DNA of 64,000 nucleotides from Litomosoides sigmodontis (Eukaryota > Nematoda > Chromadorea > Rhabditida > Onchocercidae). The notes under the pieces were generated by a model that saw nothing but the letters and a program-made list of their open reading frames with translations, did not search any database and was not told the origin of the DNA. The stretch's first letter is position 1; each line of letters begins with the position of its first letter. Positions 49,742-62,175 of this stretch are shown piece by piece. The stretch is taken from NCBI GenBank assembly GCA_963070105.1, contig OY718805.1, forward strand, positions 1,364,001-1,428,000, written 5' to 3'. The position numbers and the translations under genes are program-made.

Positions 49742-51866
49742 TCCGCCTCCTCCTTCTCATTGCCGAACAAACACCGCTCGCAGGGAATACACTTCGATGA
49801 TCTCTCGCATGTTACAGCTCAACTCATCCGCTTCCATTTTCAATTTATGAAATTTAAATCTTTATTTAAAGAGGATTAATTAATTAGAAGATAGTTTTCT
49901 TCTAGAGGGAAGCAAAATATTCATTGATTTACAGGCATTTTTGTCGTTCAGAGCAAGACAAATATTAAAAAGGTATTTAACTATTAAAACGTAAAAAAAT
50001 GAACATGAAGAGAATGCTAAGGATGTGTACAACAATTCATATTCTTGAACACTTCGACCTAACTGTAATGCTATCTACTACATGCCTTTGTTATGGCTAT
50101 TTTCAGGTCATCGATGACCTGTTTTGTTCATCTCATACACTAAGAATTCCTCAGTTCGAATAATTTCCACAGAAGGATTATACTTTAAATATAATTAGTA
50201 TGAAATCTCAAGGTCTTCCCACTTTGCACATATCTGTCCTGATTCCTCGGCGGCGCATCATTCGCCAATTTGTGCACTGTGAAGTGTCAGGAGGAATTCC
50301 ACTCGTACTTGATTACTTCCACTGATAGCGCAGTGGCCACAGACGTAAATCTGATAAAAGTTGCGCTATCTCTTCCAGTTCAATTCTCTGGAGAAATCTG
50401 ACCGCAATCAGCGAGTGTTATCTATCAAAACAATGTTGACTTGCAACTTCAAAAACTCTCTTATTGAAGGGAAGGCTACGCAACGTATACGTAAGGAAGG
50501 GCGTGTAGCAGTACGGATAAACGTTCAGAAGCGTGTGTGACTGAGAGAATAAGTGCCGCGATCAGAGGTGAACATGCAGCGGTACGTGAGTGAAAGAGCA
50601 ATAATTGAAAGGAATAAGTTGATTTCGAAACGGACGCTATAGCAACACGTTCGTTACGTCAGAAAGTTCATTCTTATGACATTTTGCAAACGTACATGTG
50701 GCAGTGTTTCAGAATTCCTCGTAACCATTTTGATCAAACTTTTCCGTAAATATACACATCGCTTGCTGAACCATTCATATTTTCATTTTTTTCCCTTTTT
50801 TAATTCTTTACCAACAAAATTTGTAGTATTTAGTTTTTGCTCCAAAGCTTCCTACTACATAAGTTAGTGTTTTGCTAAGTTTTAAATTCATAATTGCTTG
50901 CTGTCAGTATGCAATAATGATCATACTTTCAGTTAGTATTACCTAATGAATTGTTCTGCTAAATTTGTAAAAATTATATGTGAAATTATCATATTTCAAA
51001 TTTGTAGCTGTAATGCAATTCATTTCATCAACTTCGATCTTTGCTAGTTAATTTCATTACAATTTTCATTTTATTTATTGTTTGTCATCGTTTACCACGT
51101 CTCGTTCAAATTCATTTCATCCATTTATGTTTTCATTCATAAAATTTTTCCTTAGAAGAAATTAAAAAATAAGAAAATGAAGTGTGAACGATGTATGAGT
51201 TGCGGAAAAAAAAAGCAATTACGGGTGAATGTTTTAAGCACTTAGACATTACTTATTTTGAATTTTGCTACTTCTCAGTTAAATTTATGAAAGCTTAATT
51301 GGTCCTTAATTTATTTTACTTGCTCATTGAATTAACTTATAACATTACTTTGCCTGCTGCTAATTAGTCAGCGAGTTATCGCCTAATGAATTCCTATTAA
51401 CTTGTAGCATTGCTCAATAACGTCAATTTGTCATTAATTTAAATTTATGCAAATGAAATTGTTGCGCTTTTTTTCTTGAAAAAATGACATTGAAATTTTG
51501 CACAACTAATTTTTGCAATTATTGCATGCATTTCATACGTTATAAATTTAGCATTCAGTTCCTTCGCAACTGTCATTGCTTATTTACCGGGATTTTCAAA
51601 ATGGCGGAAAGAATTGAGAGTTCACGCAAATTTAACGCACGTGTTTTTATGGCTTCAACAAATTTCCTTATAATTCTCGCTTAAGCGAAGACACGCTATC
51701 TAACACTTTATTTTCTTGTTTTACTCTTTCCTTTCAAATAAGTATTCGATTTATTTACGAATTAGTAATTAAGTGCAATCGTCTTATGTGGAAATAAACT
51801 TTTTGTGATAAATATAGGACATTAGATCAGAGCAGAGGAATAGAAAAGGGCCTGAACTGATAAGAA

Positions 51867-53577
51867 ATGATGAAGGAAAATCGGTGAATCAAATATCCCT
51901 TTCGAAATCAAAAAATTCACATAAATACGAACGAAACGCTACAAAGTGTGAAATTAGCATTTTTACTTTATTCATACTTTAACAGCTGGAAAAGCTCAAC
52001 ATGAATATATTAAACAAGAAAAAATTAAATTAGAATGTAACATTATAAGGATTTGTTTTATAGCTGACAAATTTCTCAGCCTTTTTAATTTTTACAAATA
52101 AACAACACCGTTTTAAATTGTTAAGCTAATTTCACAATCCATTACTATAATGTGAGAATGCATTTTATTGCTTGGGAATGAGTGGTAAATATATTATGGT
52201 TTGAGATTAGGCAACAAATTAATTATAACTTAAAGTAGTTTGAAGAATGTGAAATTTTTGAAATATCAATTTTAATAATTGCTTATTTCCTTTAACTTTA
52301 ACTAGTGATGAGAACGCCTCACCGGTAGATGGCGAAATGAGAAAGTCAAAGGCGAGAAGTCACAATGGCCTGCGCTATTCGCACTTTTCGAGTCACACCG
52401 ATCGTCCTGCTCAAAAGTAAGGAAATTTCGATTATTTAATAATTTCACGATGAATTTACAATTAGAAATTAAATTTAATTCATAGCTAATGAGGAGACTT
52501 GATTTTATAAGTTATTAAATTTTCATCAAAATTATTAATCCAATTGTTAACAACGTCCCAAAGAGTCAACTTGACTTCATTACTTGCATTTCGAATTTAC
52601 ATAGAGGTAGATTATTAATTAAACCAATATTTGATAGAAGGAAAATGCAGCAACCAATTGCTTGCAACAGTTCGGCTTTTAAAAATTCCAATTTGCACGT
52701 ATTTGTATAATTAGATCATTTGAACTTAAATTAATGAAAATAATCAATGAGACACATATGATAACTGATGTTGAATAAGTTGATTTTTAAAAGTTATAAT
52801 TGAATGCGATGTTTTTCTTCAGTTATATTACCGATGCCGAAATCAACACGCGTGGCTATGTCGATCAAAATGGCCAAATTCATTACTCAATTCCTGTTTT
52901 ACCAGTAACACGTGAACCAACGTATACCGTAAAAGAGGCAGCGTACGTTTGTTTATTGGTGGCAGCGAGAAGTACGCTTATTGTTTTTCTTCACAAACAA
53001 AGTTTATTTCATGCAATTTCAAATTCATTATTGGTATAATTATCGATCTTTCTATTTCTGATTTTTTCTGTTCAGAAAAGTTCAGTGAAATTCCAGCAGT
53101 GAACGACGATCCGATGCAGTAAGCTGTGAATCAAACTTGTGTGGAAGAAAGGATGGAAATATTGTCCGAGTTGTTAGATGTTCCGTTGGTGATAAGGATG
53201 ATCGCGGTAGATTAGATTATCAAATGTACGACGATGGACGCATTTATGATTTGAAATGTTCAGATGGCCGTTCGCTCGTACTTAGTTTTAGCAGAAAGGT
53301 CATTTTTGCATCAGCTAATTTGAAAAACTGTCCTTTTTCCGCTATTTAAAGTGAAACTTGAATGTTAGAGAAACACAACAAATTAAATCTCTAAATTTAA
53401 ACATCAATTAAATCATTAGTTGTTTTATAATGTACAATTGGTGGTAGCTTAACGGACATTAATTGAAATTTTAATTAAATGAAATTTAATTCGTGGGTCT
53501 AGCGCTAAAAACTTCAATTTCAGGAGGCGGCATTAGTAGTAAATAGGCGCAGAAGTTGCTGTCCTTCGTTTTCATAA
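51867..53577 (+). CDS. Orphan 160-aa basic, Cys-containing protein
   Basis: Not recognised. Exons 52306-52416, 52823-52921, 53097-53298 and 53524-53577 join in phase and end with TAA 53575-53577. The start is uncertain: a 17-base exon at 51867-51883 (ATGATGAAGG...CG) and an 8-base exon at 50574-50581 both end in the phase needed. The middle includes the polar segment DENASPVDGEMRKSK, then YVDQNGQIHYSIPVLPVTRE. Next comes a dibasic SERRSDAVSCESNLCGR and a region with spaced Cys (C..C, RCSVGDKD, LKCSDGRS), ending in NRRRSCCPSFS. No signal peptide is evident. Reading past the donor at 52922 would add a hydrophobic stretch and a stop, so a second form is conceivable. The dibasic sites could suggest processing, but that is speculation. 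Confidence 0.6.
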
Positions 53578-53929
53578 ACGTTTGTCAACAAAATCATGAA
53601 TAATTAATTCAAAATTTCATTGCATGAAATAAATTTATCCATTTCAAACACTGTTTGTACTCTATAAAATTTCAAAAATCTTATTTAAAAACATTTTAAT
53701 TTAACGTCTCATGCATTTGCACAACAACAAACAAAAAAAAAGGAAAAAACCGTAACGCTTAAGTAAACATTTTGCTGGACAAATTCCTAAAGTGATTGAT
53801 TGATCAGAAGAACAAATGGAGAAAGAGATCTGATTGACCTTTGACATGCATGTAATTAACATGAAATTCTTAGGCTCTTTGTTCCTAAATGAATCAGTTC
53901 AGCAATTCATTTCATTACCTAAATAAGCA
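53578..53929. other. Short convergent intergenic region
   Basis: About 350 AT-rich bases between the stop codons of the plus-strand orphan gene and the minus-strand GPCR. Apart from the poly(A) hexamer, nothing was recognised. Confidence 0.7.
53628..53633 (+). terminator. Poly(A) signal AATAAA
   Basis: Canonical hexamer 51 bases after the TAA of the 160-aa orphan gene. Confidence 0.55.
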
Positions 53930-56637
53930 TTATGCAATGTTTATTGGTTTAACAATTTCGCGAACGATAATTCGATTTTCAATTAATTGCATAACTGTTG
54001 TTGATCGTCTTGAGGAGTAAAATTTAGCTAAAATTCTTGAAATTTCCTTAAGGATGTTGTTTTGACGATAGAGGAAGATGATTACCATATTGTAGGAGTT
54101 GATATTACCTAAGAGAAGTGCGTATAGTGCCATTTCATTCTCATTTAATGCATCCAAACGATCGTGTATTAGCTGATTGATTGCTGGTACGATATAGAGA
54201 ACTGAAAATTCCATCCAACACTTTTAAATAGTAAACTGATAATTTTAAATAAAATTTAAATTCATCGAAGAATTTTAGGCAAAATTTCAAAGCAGTTATT
54301 TCAAATGGAATTTAAGATGGACCCTTACAAAATGTCACTAAGCATGACCAAATCGCCGTTGTTGTGTATTCCTTCTGTCGTCTTAGGAAATCGTCGATGT
54401 TTGCAAAAAAGACCGACTGATTGGACGCTATTACTGTTTGTCGTTTTCTAACGGCAAATATTTCAATCGTTTTTTTTTAATAAAAATATTTCACTCACTC
54501 AATTTAATTAGTTTCAATCCTTCACTGAATGTTAGCTAATGAGAGGAAAAGAAGAAGTAAAGAAAAAGATAAAATTTACAAAATTTGAATTTTTGATGTT
54601 ACAATAAAATTTCCATAATTAGGCGAGCTGTGGAGTGAATGGTTTGAAATTAGCAATATAAGTAAAGTAAAGTAATTCGTAGAGTGCACCACTTGAAATT
54701 CATACCTGTACATTGTAATAATAACAGTTACCATTATCGGAATGCTTAATGCAGCAGCTAATGTACGCATACATAAAATAACCGAAAATGTATTTTCCGC
54801 ATAAATTAAGTGACCACTGAAAGGATAGAAAAAAAGACATGTATGGAAGATGAAAAATTAATTTTGGAAACTTGCATGAAATGAAATTATTAAAATTCAA
54901 TTCATAACTCGATAAGAAACAAAAAACGAAATTTGAAATAAAATGAATTTTTATTTTTAAGAGAAAAAAAAAAGGTGCGAACAAGCATATAGTTGAGATA
55001 CGACGCGGTGGTGAAATCATTTCAATTGCAATTGAAATGGTCATAATGAGGAGTGGAATGAGGTAAATCATTGCTAGTAGAGCGATAACAATTTTTTTCA
55101 TATTTTTAAAATATTCGATTGGATACCGCACCACCAGGTACCGATCTAAACTGTAGACCAGTAAGCCAAAACCATCCAACAAGAACAGTATCACTAGAAC
55201 GTTACTGCACTGGAAAGAAATTAGCACTTTGTAATTATTTAATTCAATTTCAGCTTTTCGTCCTTTCAAGCTCTGTGACATTAGCTCCATGCAATTGCAA
55301 TTGCAGAAAACAATTTGTATTACCAAGTAATATTATCCAAATTATCAAGTGAATTACACGTCAAATTATCACTATTATTGTAATTGCTATTGCTATCATT
55401 ATAGTAGCAATTATTACTGTTAATTGTTAATAATTATTTCGCTCAAATGGAAAGTAACTCATAGTTTTATTCGCAAATCTGTCGCTTCTAAAATTCTTCA
55501 TTGTAGGTTAAATAATGTCCTTAAGTTTAATAATTTATTCAAAGATGCAAATGAAGGGTGGAATTAAAAGTTTTCCAGAGGAAGCACATATTGCAAATGT
55601 AATTCACGTGTAGCAGGCAGTAGTCACTGTCCACTAATCGATCAGTTTTGAAATGATTTAAATCGACCAGTCTTGTTGCACCCAAAATGATGTCAGTTAG
55701 TCCTGTTAAGCCATTATTCAATATAACAAACGCTGTAATTATGTAGTATCGCCTGAAATTACACACTAAAGAAACTTGATGAAATATGCAAAAAATTAAA
55801 TTAATACTTTCTAAGGTTGAAATTTAGAAATTTTAAAATGTTATCAAAAGCACTGAGTGTGCTTTAGTTGGCTTGGTAGCTTTAATGTATTATAAATGAA
55901 ATATTAAAAAAGTTTCTTCTTTTTATTTTTTAGGAGGGAAACGTTGGATTATCGGTAGAACCAATACTTTTGATGATTGGACTGAATCGAAGTGACAGTA
56001 TTGCAAGTAATTGCTCCATTAATTCTCAACAGTAATTGTGTTTTAAAAGGTTTTAAAAAAATTAAATAATGCAATAATAATGCTATGTGATTCTATTGGA
56101 TTAAAAAGAGAACAAATGAAAAACTAGAAGTATGAAAGTTAGCAATCACGTCGTACTGGCTATTTTTAAATTCAAATATTTGAAAATTCACCAATCACAA
56201 CAGTCTATTTATTTTTTGCATTATTTTTATAATCGAAAATTTTTGAATTATTTCTTTCTAAATTATCAAAATTTTTGCTGATTTTTTGCTTTTTCTCTTC
56301 AAAGAAACAAATTAGCCTAAAATATTATTTGCATGAAAACATTCACGAAAAGAAGCGGTGGAAATTTTCGAAATGAGCAATTGTTATCACAGTAATTATT
56401 TCAATTAATTACGCACAAACACATGCCTTCTCCTTAAATTAAAATTTGAATGTGAAATACTGGCGCTTTCCTCAAATTCAACTCAATTTCACACTTCAAG
56501 ATTAATCAGTGAAGTGCTGGTGCTTACCTGAGTATTTGCTTCCTAATGATAATAATAAAAGCAATAGCATTGATGAGGAACGACGGTACGCCACAGATTA
56601 TCAGTGCAATTGTTAGCAAAAAAATTTCCAAATCCAT
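53930..56637 (-). CDS. Rhodopsin-like 7TM receptor, nematode Srsx-like
   Basis: Six exons, 56637-56528, 55752-55608, 55209-54983, 54816-54706, 54447-54329 and 54201-53930, join in phase (2, 0, 2, 2, 1) to a TAA at 53932-53930, giving 327 aa. Seven hydrophobic segments are visible. TM1 is about 4-31 with the usual Asn (FLINAIAFIIII). TM3 ends in LDRYLVVRYPIEYF, so the DRY motif is at 107-109. TM5 lies in the fourth exon, TM6 at TTTAIWSCLVTFFLYIVP and TM7 at LYALLLGNINSYNMVIIF. The start is very close to TM1, with almost no extracellular N-terminus, and the DRY-FP-Y pattern after TM3 is typical of nematode Srsx chemoreceptors. Ligand unknown. The class-A call is secure; the Srsx subfamily call is by resemblance. 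Confidence 0.88.
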
Positions 56638-57890
56638 CTGCGCTCGCTCGCTCGCTCACTCACTCACTCGCTCATTGCAAAACAAACGAAATGGATAATT
56701 TTTTAGGCTTAACAAGCAGGTGATATTTGAGACAAAAGCGAATTAATTAATTATAATTAAAATCTGTGGGCAAAATTAATAATTAAAAAATTGAAAGATT
56801 TTCCTTTTGCAGATATTTCTTCGAAAAGTTTAAATATTTCATGGAGTTAAGCGATAGAGCGCAATGGCAAATTTTTAGTAACGTTGCATTTACTACACTT
56901 TTATTATAATTATAGGAATGTAATTGAAATTGAAAGTTTTTTAATTCATCAAAATCATACAATCCTTTCTTGCATGACTTTTTTTCGCAAAGTAAAGTAT
57001 AAATTGATGGTTTTAAAAGATTTAATTAGAACAAATTGCTATAAAAAATAGAAAATTCTGCTTATGCTTAAAATATGTAAATGAAAGTAATTTAATTTTT
57101 AATTGGTAAAATTTAAAACGGCCACAAAAATTTTCAGATTAAATGAAATTCGAAACTTAAATACCCTTTCATGTAGCAATTAAATGAAAGAAATTTACAA
57201 CGCTTCCTAAAGCTACCTTCCCTCACTCGTCTTTGTAAATTACTCCTTTCGTATTTAACTATCGAACTGACTAAGTGACCTTCTAATTTTGTCTGTGCTG
57301 AGTAATCCGTGTTAATCCTTCCATATCGAAATTATTGATTAATAAGTGAATTAATCAATCTCATTTCGATCATTCTCAAAACTATGCCTTACGTATGCAA
57401 CATCTTTCCTAAAATTACTTTATCAAATTTTTTGCATCGAAAAGTGGCCTGAAAAGAATGTGCATCATTAACTATTCCAACGCATTAAATAATAATTTGA
57501 AATTTAGCTCATCAATTCTGCTTGAGCTTCACATTAGCACTTATCATTCGTGCACAATTGAGAAATGATCGAAGCAGCTAATCTGAAGTCTATAAAACGA
57601 CGAAATTAATCATTTACAAGCATTTGTTAATATTTCGCATCTCAGATAGCGGCCGATTAGGTCAATCTTAATTATTTCTAAATTAACGGTTAGCAATCAA
57701 ACTTCAGTGAAGTCTGAGAGTGGGAACGATGAAAGAGAAAGGAGGGAGTTTTGGATGACAAAATTTCCATAAATTATCTTTTCCTTGCATAATGCTTATC
57801 AGCAACATCTGCTCACATACAGGATTCACACACAATCTTCCCATATTATTCAGTGGTTTACTTATTTGCATATAACTGACCACAGCAACT
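56638..57890. promoter_or_regulatory. Divergent 5' region between GPCR and small basic protein genes
   Basis: 1.25 kb of AT-rich DNA between two outward-facing start codons. No exon-like sequence or known motif was recognised beyond the tetranucleotide repeat at the left edge. Confidence 0.5.
56641..56669. repeat. GCTC/ACTC tetranucleotide repeat next to the GPCR start
   Basis: cgctcgctcgctcactcact and on: seven tetranucleotide units immediately 5' of the receptor's ATG (3 bases away), so within its 5' leader or trans-splice region. Confidence 0.9.
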
Positions 57891-59192
57891 ATGGATCAAG
57901 CTGGCCCCTCCCGAATTAGACAAAAGGTGACAAGGCAGTGCATGAGTTTCGGAAATTCTTATCACTTCTTTGAATTAACTAATATATTCAACTAATTGAT
58001 TAATTAATTATTACTTAAAATAAAATCAAATTTACATTTATTACCTCTCTGCGTCATTTTCAAATATGAATAGAACAATTGGTGTGTGTGTGTGTGTGTA
58101 TAGGTATTATCACGTGGCACGTGTGAGCAGGTGTACTTAAATGATCTTATATGTATGTGGTAAAAAGGATTGAAAATTTGCATAATTAGAAAGAAACCAA
58201 GAAACCACTTGTAATTACTGTACCACGAGGATTATTACGGCGTTCCCTTCAAGAAATCATTCCAAACGAAAGGTTGCGTGTATGTTTCGTGGTTAATGGA
58301 AGTGAAATTAAACTCGTGCGTTAGAATTTTCACTTAACTAGTCTGCTTTTTTTTCTCTCTCAGTAACATTAATGTAGGAATATTTCGCATACTGCAGCAT
58401 TTAATTAATAAAAGAATGTTATTTAAAATCTGTGACTGAAATAATTTAAATAAATCAACTCGTTAGAGCATAACAGTGCTCGAAGCATCGCTTAATTAGA
58501 GTATTACTTTTACATCAACTAATAGCTGTAAGAATTGCCATTATCAGTGAGGACATCTGGTGGGTGCTCTCAGGCGATTAGAGATGCTGCCAGCTGATGA
58601 CGTCTATTACTAAACTAAAATAATCATTAAACTGCTAATAGTTGTAGCTAACACCGTCTGATATGCAACAGTTTGATTTGTCACGTGCGCAACATCTTCC
58701 GCCGGCACCGTCTCGTCATACCGGATTTCGTAATTTACGCTCACCAAGTCCACCAGTTCGGCAAACTTATGACTTCCCAATGGTCACTTCACAATTAATT
58801 TCGTTGCACCAAATAAGCTTCTAAAAAATAATGATCATTTGCTCATTTAAAATTCGAAGCAACAATTATTCGTATAAATTGAAATTTGAACAAGTATTTT
58901 ATGCATTTTGATTTCTCACCAGTACATCAACTCACAATTTTCCCTTCAGCGTAAATTCGCACGATCGCTGGCTATTTGTCCACCGGAACACGGTCGTTAT
59001 CCGCCTACGGCACTATCGCCAATATATCCGGTAAATCCGTTTCGTGGTTCGCCTCCTAATAGCATTTACATTCCGCTCAACAAACACCTACCGCAAAATC
59101 AAAAAGCTACGTCAAACCTGGCAAAACGTCGTGGCGTTCACATTGATCCGTTCACCGGTAGAATGAAAATTATCAAACGACGAACTCATTGA
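57891..59192 (+). CDS. 129-aa Pro-rich basic protein, unrecognised
   Basis: Three exons, 57891-57926, 58672-58782 and 58950-59192, all join in phase 0 and end at TGA 59190-59192. The product is 129 aa, low in hydrophobics, with many Pro, Arg, Ser and Asn. It begins MDQAGPSRIRQK, includes LRSPSPPVRQTYDFP and SPIYPVNPFRGSPPNS, and ends in a strongly basic RMKIIKRRTH. It is probably disordered, with a possible C-terminal nuclear localisation signal. The first exon is short; an internal ATG at 58664 (MQQFDLSRA) could be used if exon 1 is wrong. AATAAA lies 88 bases beyond the stop. Codon use and the long open third exon support it as real; the function is unknown. Confidence 0.7.
58082..58099. 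repeat. Short (GT)n tract
   Basis: Nine GT units within the first intron of the 129-aa protein gene. Confidence 0.9.
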
Positions 59193-59279
59193 AAATTAAC
59201 CTGAAAATATTTGCATATATCACGGCGCTGCACTATCACTGATGCTCCTAACGTATTAACCAACAGATAGAGATTGACG

Positions 59280-59285
59280 AATAAA
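59280..59285 (+). terminator. Poly(A) signal AATAAA
   Basis: Canonical hexamer 88 bases downstream of the 129-aa protein's stop codon, followed by AT-rich DNA. Confidence 0.6.
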
Positions 59286-62032
59286 TAAATTTAATTTTTT
59301 AATTTCAATTTTCAACATCGAAATTTGGAAGGAAAAAATTGATACTATTTTTTCCGCTTTTATCATACCTCTCTTTATTGTTTTTATTTCATTTAATTAT
59401 TTTTTCCTTTCGAGCTAATTATTTACCTTTAAATATTTAGAAAAATTTAATAATTGGTGCAATTGATAGGTTATAGTATAGGGAGAAGCAGAGTCTCTCT
59501 TGCAATTAATAATGGCTACTGCTTTTTTTAATTCATATTATCCAATTGCTTTCATAAGTACCATTTCTATTCAAGCGATTTTTTTAATATTTCAGAAAAA
59601 ATTTTTTTGAATTCTCGTGTTAAATTTTCGTTACTGTGAATCATGCATATTTTTTATTAGAATTTTAAATGTAAAAAGTTACAAGAATTGACTGTTAAAA
59701 ATAATATATCAAATCTTGGAAATTTCAAAAATTCCTAAAGTTCCAAACAAATCATTTATGATTAGAGCTTTGCTTTCAATTATCAAAAAGGACAGATTCT
59801 CTTACCAAAATTCTCAATTTGAAGTTCAACAAAATATTGTGCAAATTTTTTGGCAAAATATGAAGTGAAAAGGAAATTGGGAATTAAAATATTACTGTCC
59901 AACGTTATGAGTGCAAATTTTTCAAGCATTTATCCGCTGTGCTTCATTTTTAATGAACAAATATTTAAATTAAAATAATTAAAATTACTATTTCACGTCC
60001 ATAATGCGTTGCTGAAAATTTTACTGATTTCTGGAGAAAATCATGTGAACTATCCCACACGTTGGTGAATGAAATTTTACGAGAGAAACACCAATTAAAA
60101 ACAATTTAAATTTGATATGAAATTACTATGATTGCTGGTATGCTTGTTCAATGAAAGCTTTTAGTGAAATGAACTAAGCAAAATGCCAAAAGAATGCAAA
60201 TACGTATTTTACGATAAATGAACGGCAATGAAATCAGCGATTACAGCACGCACGTTGCTGTCGCAAACAATAATTGAAAGAAATTGAAATAAATAACAAT
60301 AACAATTGGAATTTTATTTCAATTCAAACTTTGCTTTAATAAAAAGATAGCAAAAATTTGCATCTTAATGGATTAATTAACTAATTTTTTAAAGCTTTAA
60401 GCAGTTAGATCAAATAGCGAGAAGCCACGAAATGATTTCAAATAATTTGTGCAGCCAATTAAAAGAAAATAATAACTCTCATTCATTCAATTAGTTAATT
60501 GATTATCTGAATTTAATTTCTATTTTTCTTCTTTTTTTCCAATTTTTTCTTTGCAGTTTTGAATGAGATGAGCAGCTTAACAAGTGGCGCAATACGAATA
60601 CGAATTCACTAATTTGTGTTCGAATTTTCGTCGAAATTACACCGTTGGAAAAATGCGGCAATCAGTCAAATGAGTTGGCAGCCCATTGGTCAACTGGAAA
60701 GATACAAATCGTTTTGAAATTAAAAGCAAACATTAAACTACGAAGCACGAACTTCTCGTTGCTTTTTTTTTCACTTCTCTTCCGTTCCAATTGATGCTAG
60801 CAATTAAAATGAGCCAAGGAATCGTTGAGCTGCTTCATTCATCCAAATAGCTAATTCACTTACTATTCGATTATAAAAATAAACAAATCAAAAAACATCG
60901 CAGCAAAGGTTTAATTCAAAATTTCAAATGAATTGCGAACTGAGCGAATGAATAATAATCGAAGACTGATTGATAATTGAAATTATGCTTGTAATGGTTA
61001 CGATTTCATAATTATTTAGCAATTATAATTAATTAAACAACCACAAAATTAAATAATGAAAATTCGTGTTCTGTAGGTGCAATAATGTGAGGATAAAGAG
61101 TTTACAGTTTAAAATTGTGAAATGTCTTGCATGGTATTAACACGGGTAAGGTAAGTATTAGGTAGGTAATTTCAATATTTCATCTTTTTTTAAATTACTG
61201 AAATGAGCTGCTGAAGCAGTAAAATCATAGTTGCCTGTTGAAAGGATATGTCAAATTTTTTGATTAATAGCTTAAACCTATTAAGGAGCGCTGTTCCAGT
61301 AACATTTTTAATTTTTCTTTTCCTCATTTAAATTGAAAATTGTAAATTTAAATGAGCTGAAAATATTTCTAATTCTCACTGATCAGAAAACTAAAACCGT
61401 TGCTTTTTTTTTCTCGCTGCAATCGTTGTAATGAAAATGATACATTGGTGCAACGACACAACGGTCATTCATTTTCACAAATAGAAAGACAAATGTCTTT
61501 TTTTCTTTTCTCTTTATGATGAACGATTTGCAAATTTCATCAATTCATTAAATCGTAAATTCTATTATCATCAAATTGCCTAAGCGTAGACTGCTAATTA
61601 AATACAAGCATTTCAGCTTTCCTACTTTTTTTTTATACCACAAAATTGCTGTTTTTGTCTTACGATATTTGCATTAGTTATTAATTAAAATATTCTTTCG
61701 TTTATTTGCTGATTTTTCATTTAATTTTAAAAGACTTTATATTTTAGATAGGTTTTTTTTGTGTTCCTTTAAACCAAAACTTTTAGTTTTAGTGTTTGAA
61801 TTAAAACTTCCTTTTTTTTTCAATATCGGTGCCTATGCGTGTATGCATGCGTATGACGTGTGCGTGGGCGTGTTTATGCGTTTGAAGTACGCTATCAATA
61901 GTAATGAGCTGAAAACGAGTGTTACAAAAGATTTAAATTTCACCAATTTCAAATGTAACCGAAAAAAACAGATGACGTAATAGCGCGATAATCCGTGAAT
62001 TTGTCAGTGCTGAGAGTGCAACAATATCGTTC

Positions 62033-62175
<143 letters not shown>

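Larger units (their letters stand above)
47626..51866. promoter_or_regulatory. Divergent 5' region between the RabGAP and orphan plus-strand genes
   Basis: 4.2 kb without a convincing coding exon, apart from a possible tiny first exon at 50574-50581. Open frames on minus at 48042-48248, 48816-49064 and 49096-49350 lack splice context. The stretch from about 49680 to 49800 is C-rich on plus. The stretch from about 50230 to 50660 is relatively GC-rich and may be promoter-proximal for the downstream gene. A long palindrome is at 49377-49429. Confidence 0.5.

Noticed and set aside
51484..51684. Plus frame containing MAERIESSRKFNARVF, possible start of the 160-aa orphan
   Set aside because: Its only plausible donor leaves the wrong phase for the exon at 52306, producing a stop.
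54700..55326. A 208-codon continuous minus frame across the GPCR
   Set aside because: It reads through the intron 54817-54982 between two receptor exons. The phase-consistent splice model gives the expected TM helices instead.
61123..61150. Short ATG frame ending in a strong GTAAGGTAAGT donor
   Set aside because: Only about ten codons and no downstream in-phase exon in the window; not enough to call a gene.
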